From positions 1 through 64,000 of the forward strand of contig JBFWUW010000038.1 in assembly GCA_050247075.1 (NCBI GenBank): a stretch of DNA of 64,000 nucleotides, written 5' to 3'. Numbering within the stretch: position 1 is the first letter of the stretch; every line of letters begins with the position of its first letter. The position numbers and the translations under genes were made by a program. This stretch comes from JBFWUW01 sp050247075. Lineage in GTDB: Bacteria > Planctomycetota > Planctomycetia > Pirellulales > JBFWUW01. Below are positions 62,335-64,000 of the stretch, piece after piece. The notes below the pieces were generated by a model, which was not told where the DNA came from, ran no database searches, and was given only the letters and a program-made list of their open reading frames with translations.

Positions 62335-63243
62335 ATGAGTAAGTCCAAGAAGATCGATCTGAAGCGAGAGAAGTCTGCCAAACCTCCGAAGGCCGCTCTG
62401 GCGAAGCGTATTGCCATTCAGTCGAATGAAAACGGTGAAAGAGTCGCCGTGATCCAGCACACCACCAAAGGCTACGACGTCCCGATGATTCGGGACTTCC
62501 TGGAGCACCTGTTGCTGGAGGTGCGTTGTCAGCAAGCTGAGAACATCAAAGTCCTGCGAGGGCTTGGTTCAGCAGAGAGCGTTGAGAAGGCAATCGCCTC
62601 CGGCCATGTTTCAACGCCCGCAGTGATCGAGGAGTTTGACAAGTTCCGAGAACAGTATGACTCGGCCCTGGTCGTGGCCACCGTGTTTGGCGTCGAGAAC
62701 GCGACTGACGACGAGAGTCGAGAGGTCATGCAAGTCCTTCTTGGGAAGAACATAGCACGGCGTGAAGAACAGATAGGACATCTGGAGGCTCTTCAAGATC
62801 TGTTCGACGAGGCTCTCAGTTGTGCCAAGTTGCCATTCGGGACCGACGAACAGGGAAACCCGGTGCAACCCTTTGTTGAGCATGAAGTGAGAAAGATTGT
62901 TGACGATGCGTTTGCTGCTGGCCTCCCAAGTTACGACGAACTCTTGCCGCAGTTTAGAGAGCACCCGTTGGCAACACCGGAGGTTATCCAGCAAATGAAG
63001 CAGTATCGAATAATTATGGCTCGCAACCGAGACCCCAACCGAGACACCGAACAAGATATGATCCTTTTCGGGCTAGACCATTACCACCACCGTAGTTTGA
63101 AGTCGCTCACAAAAGACGATTATATATTCTACGTGGGAGTACGGACTTACGCGGAGCTTCAATTCTTTGTAGCGGCGATCCACAAGTTTGTCGGCCTGCC
63201 TTGTACCGATGGGAGTCCGTGGAAAGAAATGCTTCCCTCTTAG
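62335..63243 (+). CDS. hypothetical accessory protein
   Basis: 302 residues. AGGAG at 62321-62325, 9 nt upstream, selects ATG 62335. The N-terminus is basic (SKSKKIDLKREKSAKPPKAA), then come an acidic, helical body (MIRDFLEHLLLEVRCQQAEN, EEFDKFREQYDSALVVATVF, NIARREEQIGHLEALQDLFD) and a C-terminal part with DHYHHRSLKSL and YIFYVGVRTYAELQFFVAAI. No signal, no membrane helix, no family I know. A strong terminator follows at 63347. It shares upstream element D with other accessory genes. Confidence 0.7.
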   Translation: MSKSKKIDLKREKSAKPPKAALAKRIAIQSNENGERVAVIQHTTKGYDVPMIRDFLEHLLLEVRCQQAENIKVLRGLGSAESVEKAIASGHVSTPAVIEEFDKFREQYDSALVVATVFGVENATDDESREVMQVLLGKNIARREEQIGHLEALQDLFDEALSCAKLPFGTDEQGNPVQPFVEHEVRKIVDDAFAAGLPSYDELLPQFREHPLATPEVIQQMKQYRIIMARNRDPNRDTEQDMILFGLDHYHHRSLKSLTKDDYIFYVGVRTYAELQFFVAAIHKFVGLPCTDGSPWKEMLPS

Positions 63244-63346
63244 AATGGCCACGCCGCGTTAGGTGGAAAAGCCTATCAACGGGCGTACTGGCCCGACTGG
63301 CGATTCGAGCCTTGGGATCTCGGTTCTGAGCCGAGGCCAAGGTTGG

Positions 63347-63395
63347 CCGGGCCTCGATGCAAGCTGACCTCCAGCCCATCGAGGCCCGGTTTTTT
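63347..63395 (+). terminator. rho-independent terminator
   Basis: CCGGGCCTCGATG and CATCGAGGCCCGG form a perfect 13-bp stem around a 17-nt loop, followed by TTTTTT. It is 103 bp after the stop of the gene at 62335 and on its strand. Confidence 0.9.
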
Positions 63396-63535
63396 GGGGG
63401 GATGCGAGTACTGCACGTCCGGTTGTCGAGCATGCCGCGAACTTCTCGCTCAGGCCAGCCAACTCCGCCAGTTGATCTCGCAGTCCGGATGTGACGGTCA
63501 AATCGCAGCGATGAAAACGCTCGCCATTTGGGAAG

Positions 63536-63700
63536 TGCCCACACCGCATTCGTGCGGCATTGCGGCAAATGGGTGGAGGCAAAGGGCAGATGTTGAGGCG
63601 ACTTGAACTCACAGAATGCAGCAGACCGGCCCATAAAGATGATCCGCAATACGACCTGCTCGATCAGAGCGAAAAGCCTGGGTCAAAAGCTCATTTGACG
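63536..63700. repeat. accessory-region shared element E (modules 2 and 3)
   Basis: CCGCATTCGTGCGGCATTGC and ACTTGAACTCACAGAATGCA, ending GGTCAAAAGCTCATTTGAC. It closely matches modules 2 and 3 of element A, in the same orientation, without module 1. It lies upstream of the SRAP gene. Confidence 0.85.
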
Positions 63701-63758
63701 CTGTACTGCATCCTGAAAACCGTCGCTCGAAAGGTCGGTTGCTCCCGGGTATGGCGAA

Positions 63759-63787
63759 CTGAAACTGGACCGACAGCGTGGTACAAT
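63759..63787 (+). promoter_or_regulatory. possible promoter of the SRAP gene
   Basis: TACAAT at 63782-63787 is a good -10 hexamer. With 17-bp spacing the -35 would be CTGAAA, matching TTGACA at four of six positions. The start codon is 43 nt beyond the -10. Confidence 0.4.
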
Positions 63788-63829
63788 GCGGCAGACGTCC
63801 ATGCGACTCGTCCACCTGGGATTTTGGCG

Positions 63830-64000
63830 ATGTGCGGTCGATTCACGCTCCGAACGAACCCCCATGAGTTTGCAGGCATCCTGGATGTCCTCGGAAACCT
63901 GAGCGACGACTTCGGCCCGCGATACAACGTCGCCCCAACCCAAGTCGTTCTTTGTGTCCGTGACAGCGACCAGCGTGAATTCTTTCAAGCCAAGTGGGGA
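63830..64000 (+). CDS. SRAP domain protein (YedK/HMCES), cut by the window edge
   Basis: 57 codons are visible and the frame runs off the right end. The start MCGRFTLRTNPHEF is diagnostic: in the family the methionine is removed and Cys2 forms a thiazolidine bond with abasic sites in single-stranded DNA, shielding them. PRYNVAPTQVVLCVR is the second conserved block, with the active-site asparagine. The protein is normally about 220 residues. Together with the Y-family polymerase and the SRAP-like gene at 51367 it suggests DNA-damage tolerance in this accessory region. Confidence 0.93.
   Translation, partial: MCGRFTLRTNPHEFAGILDVLGNLSDDFGPRYNVAPTQVVLCVRDSDQREFFQAKWG

Noticed and set aside
63244..63270. 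Integron attC site (GTTAGGT at about 63259)
   Set aside because: A single GTTRRRY match after a stop codon, with no paired RYYYAAC site and no integrase in the window.

Overview
The window comes from a planctomycete, most likely of the Pirellulales. The basis is gene content: four DUF1501 proteins with Tat-type leaders, a PSCyt/DUF1549/DUF1553 cytochrome, a DUF1559 protein, ThuA-like and Gfo/Idh/MocA enzymes, DUF1573 proteins, a fused metallophosphatase-tetrahaem lipoprotein, and an EF-G whose P-loop (AHIDSGKTT) is of the spirochaete/planctomycete type. The assignment is inferred from families, not from a marker tree.

Layout. 0.6-13 kb: an enolase-superfamily enzyme; a minus-strand secreted set (a DUF1573-like protein with an apparent frameshift, a 14-cysteine mature protein, and a tail-anchored protein); a conserved acidic protein; two Gfo/Idh/MocA enzymes; a ThuA protein; and a lone GmrSD-like DUF262/HNH nuclease. 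13-23 kb: DUF1501, an orphan LivF, a pyroglutamyl-peptidase/HIT/Trm112 run, and an overlapping DUF4416 - WecA/TagO - O-antigen-ligase/TPR operon. 23-39 kb: DUF1573 plus the metallophosphatase-cytochrome, a phosphodiesterase, secreted ThuA-type proteins, an MFS carrier, two DUF1501 genes, a DUF1549/1553 cytochrome and a DEAD-box helicase. 39-50.6 kb: a membrane protein, a CnoX-like thioredoxin, EF-G, an LRR protein, a repeat-rich gap, a TPR protein and fumarase C. tRNA-Val(TAC) lies at 50.87 kb.

Beyond the tRNA the sequence looks more AT-rich and accessory: a Y-family polymerase followed at once by a divergent SRAP-like protein, a D12-class adenine methylase, several unrecognised genes, a DUF1501, a DUF1559, a MORN-like protein, and the start of a canonical SRAP (YedK/HMCES) gene at the right edge. 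Unrelated accessory genes here share a repeated upstream element, at 54.15, 60.63, 61.74 and 62.15 kb, with a second module also at 63.54 kb. In two of them the core lies 91 and 92 nt from the start codon, and a small palindrome in it shows a compensating base change. This is the most unusual structure I see.

The rest of the window is dense in small intergenic repeats: a ~135-bp palindromic MITE-like family (3 copies), a 167-bp element with inverted ends (2 full copies, one partial, and one related copy carried in frame inside the O-antigen ligase gene), REP-like hairpins, a 155-bp nested palindrome, and low-complexity tracts close to stop codons.
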